Origin: Penium margaritaceum
Taxonomy: Eukaryota; Streptophyta; Zygnematophyceae; Desmidiales; Peniaceae
Reading direction: 5' to 3'
Assembly (NCBI GenBank): GCA_023375785.1
Contig: SZWC01006691.1
Coordinates: 20,544-65,581 of the forward strand
Length of the DNA stretch: 45,038 nucleotides
Made by a program: the position numbers and the translations under genes. Under the pieces are notes generated by a model. The model saw only the letters and a program-made list of their open reading frames with translations. It made no database searches and was not told the origin of the DNA. Shown piece by piece: positions 44,796-45,038 of this stretch; position 1 is the stretch's first letter; each line of letters opens with the position of its first letter.

Positions 44796-45038
44796 CAAGC
44801 TTTGTAGGCAGAAGGCGCAGGCTTTGTAAGCGGAGGCGCACGCTTTGCAGGCGGAGGCGCAGGCTTTGCAGGCGGAGGCGCAGGCTTTGCAGGCAGAGGC
44901 ACAGGCATTGCAGGTGGAGGTGCATGCTTTGCAGGCAGAGGCGCAGGCTTTGCAGGCGGAGGCGCAGGCTTTGGAGGCGGAGGTGCAGGCTTTGCAGGCA
45001 GAGGCGCAGGCTTTGCAGGCGGAGGCGCAGGCTTTGCA

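Larger units (their letters stand above)
25145..45038. repeat. 21-base tandem array, right segment
   Basis: The array resumes in the same orientation and register and runs to the window end. Most units are variants, with many pairwise duplications and two pure runs listed separately. It holds most of the 20-base units with GGGTTTCA and most copies of the GCAAGAATTGC mark, which recur together about every 1.3-2.7 kb between 25.5 and 38.5 kb. No unique sequence, RNA gene or supported coding region is seen. Confidence 0.97.

Noticed and set aside
41464-44925. A PAPPPAK proline-rich frame resembling extensin or TonB-linker sequence
   Set aside because: Same reasons: a consequence of the repeat, with frame changes at indels and no flanking domain.
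1-45038. CRISPR array
   Set aside because: Repeats are contiguous with no unique spacers, and the context is a eukaryotic minisatellite.
1-45038. Telomeric repeat
   Set aside because: Units are 21 bases and GC-rich, without a TTAGGG- or TTTAGGG-type motif; the array could still be subtelomeric.

Overview
This is eukaryotic repeat DNA. About 43.3 kb of the 45 kb is a single tandem array with a 21-base unit, and I find no gene I can support. The consensus unit on the + strand is GCAGGCGGAGGC (12 bases) followed by GCAGGCTTT (9 bases), so the window holds about 2,060 units. The array runs off both ends of the window and contains one 820-base run of N (18049-18868). A minisatellite/satellite this long, a scaffold gap, and a hAT-type non-autonomous transposon all point to a nuclear scaffold of a eukaryote. 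No bacterial gene, operon, tRNA or rRNA is visible. Many recurrent unit variants look like C-to-T changes at CG and at CAG/CTG sites. That would fit a genome with CG and CHG methylation (plant-like), but this is a weak hint and I cannot name the organism.

Layout. 1-560: diverged edge in which the unit is built from hexamers (GCAGGC-like) between TTT marks and has variable length. 560-5370: mostly variant units with local duplications of 105, 126 and 168 bases. 5376-5830: 63-base higher-order repeat (HOR), 7 copies. 6948-8230: 105-base HOR, 12 copies. 8690-13960: mixed segment with 210-base and 84-base HORs and long paralogous blocks. 13963-16380: 186-base HOR, 13 copies. 16780-18000 and 22100-23330: paralogous blocks. 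18049-18868: gap. 21320-22090: 36 identical 21-base units. 23370-24060: HOR with 126/147-base spacing. 24199-25144: a 946-base insertion with terminal inverted repeats TAGGGCTGGG/CCCAGCCCTA and an 8-base-type target duplication, read as a hAT-like non-autonomous transposon. 25145-29880: mosaic array. 29880-30690: 38 identical units of a second variant. 31060-31800: HOR with 126-168-base spacing. 32000-43780: mosaic array with many pairwise duplications. 43780-44795: 48 identical units of a third variant. 44795-45038: mosaic array to the window end.

Coding. The 21-base unit is 7 codons long and has no stop in any of the six frames, so very long open frames on both strands are expected by construction. 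The six heptapeptides are AGGGAGF, LCRRRRR and LQAEAQA on +, and PAPPPAK, LRLRLQS and ACASACK on -. Recurrent one-base deletions (20-base units) and occasional one-base insertions shift every frame, and the common TAG and TGA variants stop individual frames. I therefore annotate no CDS.

The most interesting points are: the multi-level structure (hexamer, 21-mer, 63-186-base HORs, ~2 kb modules); three separate bursts of identical units, each carrying a different single-base variant; the 21-base period equal to two helical turns; the transposon insertion whose removal restores the 21-base register exactly; and a chain of CACGTG-centred hairpins inside that transposon.
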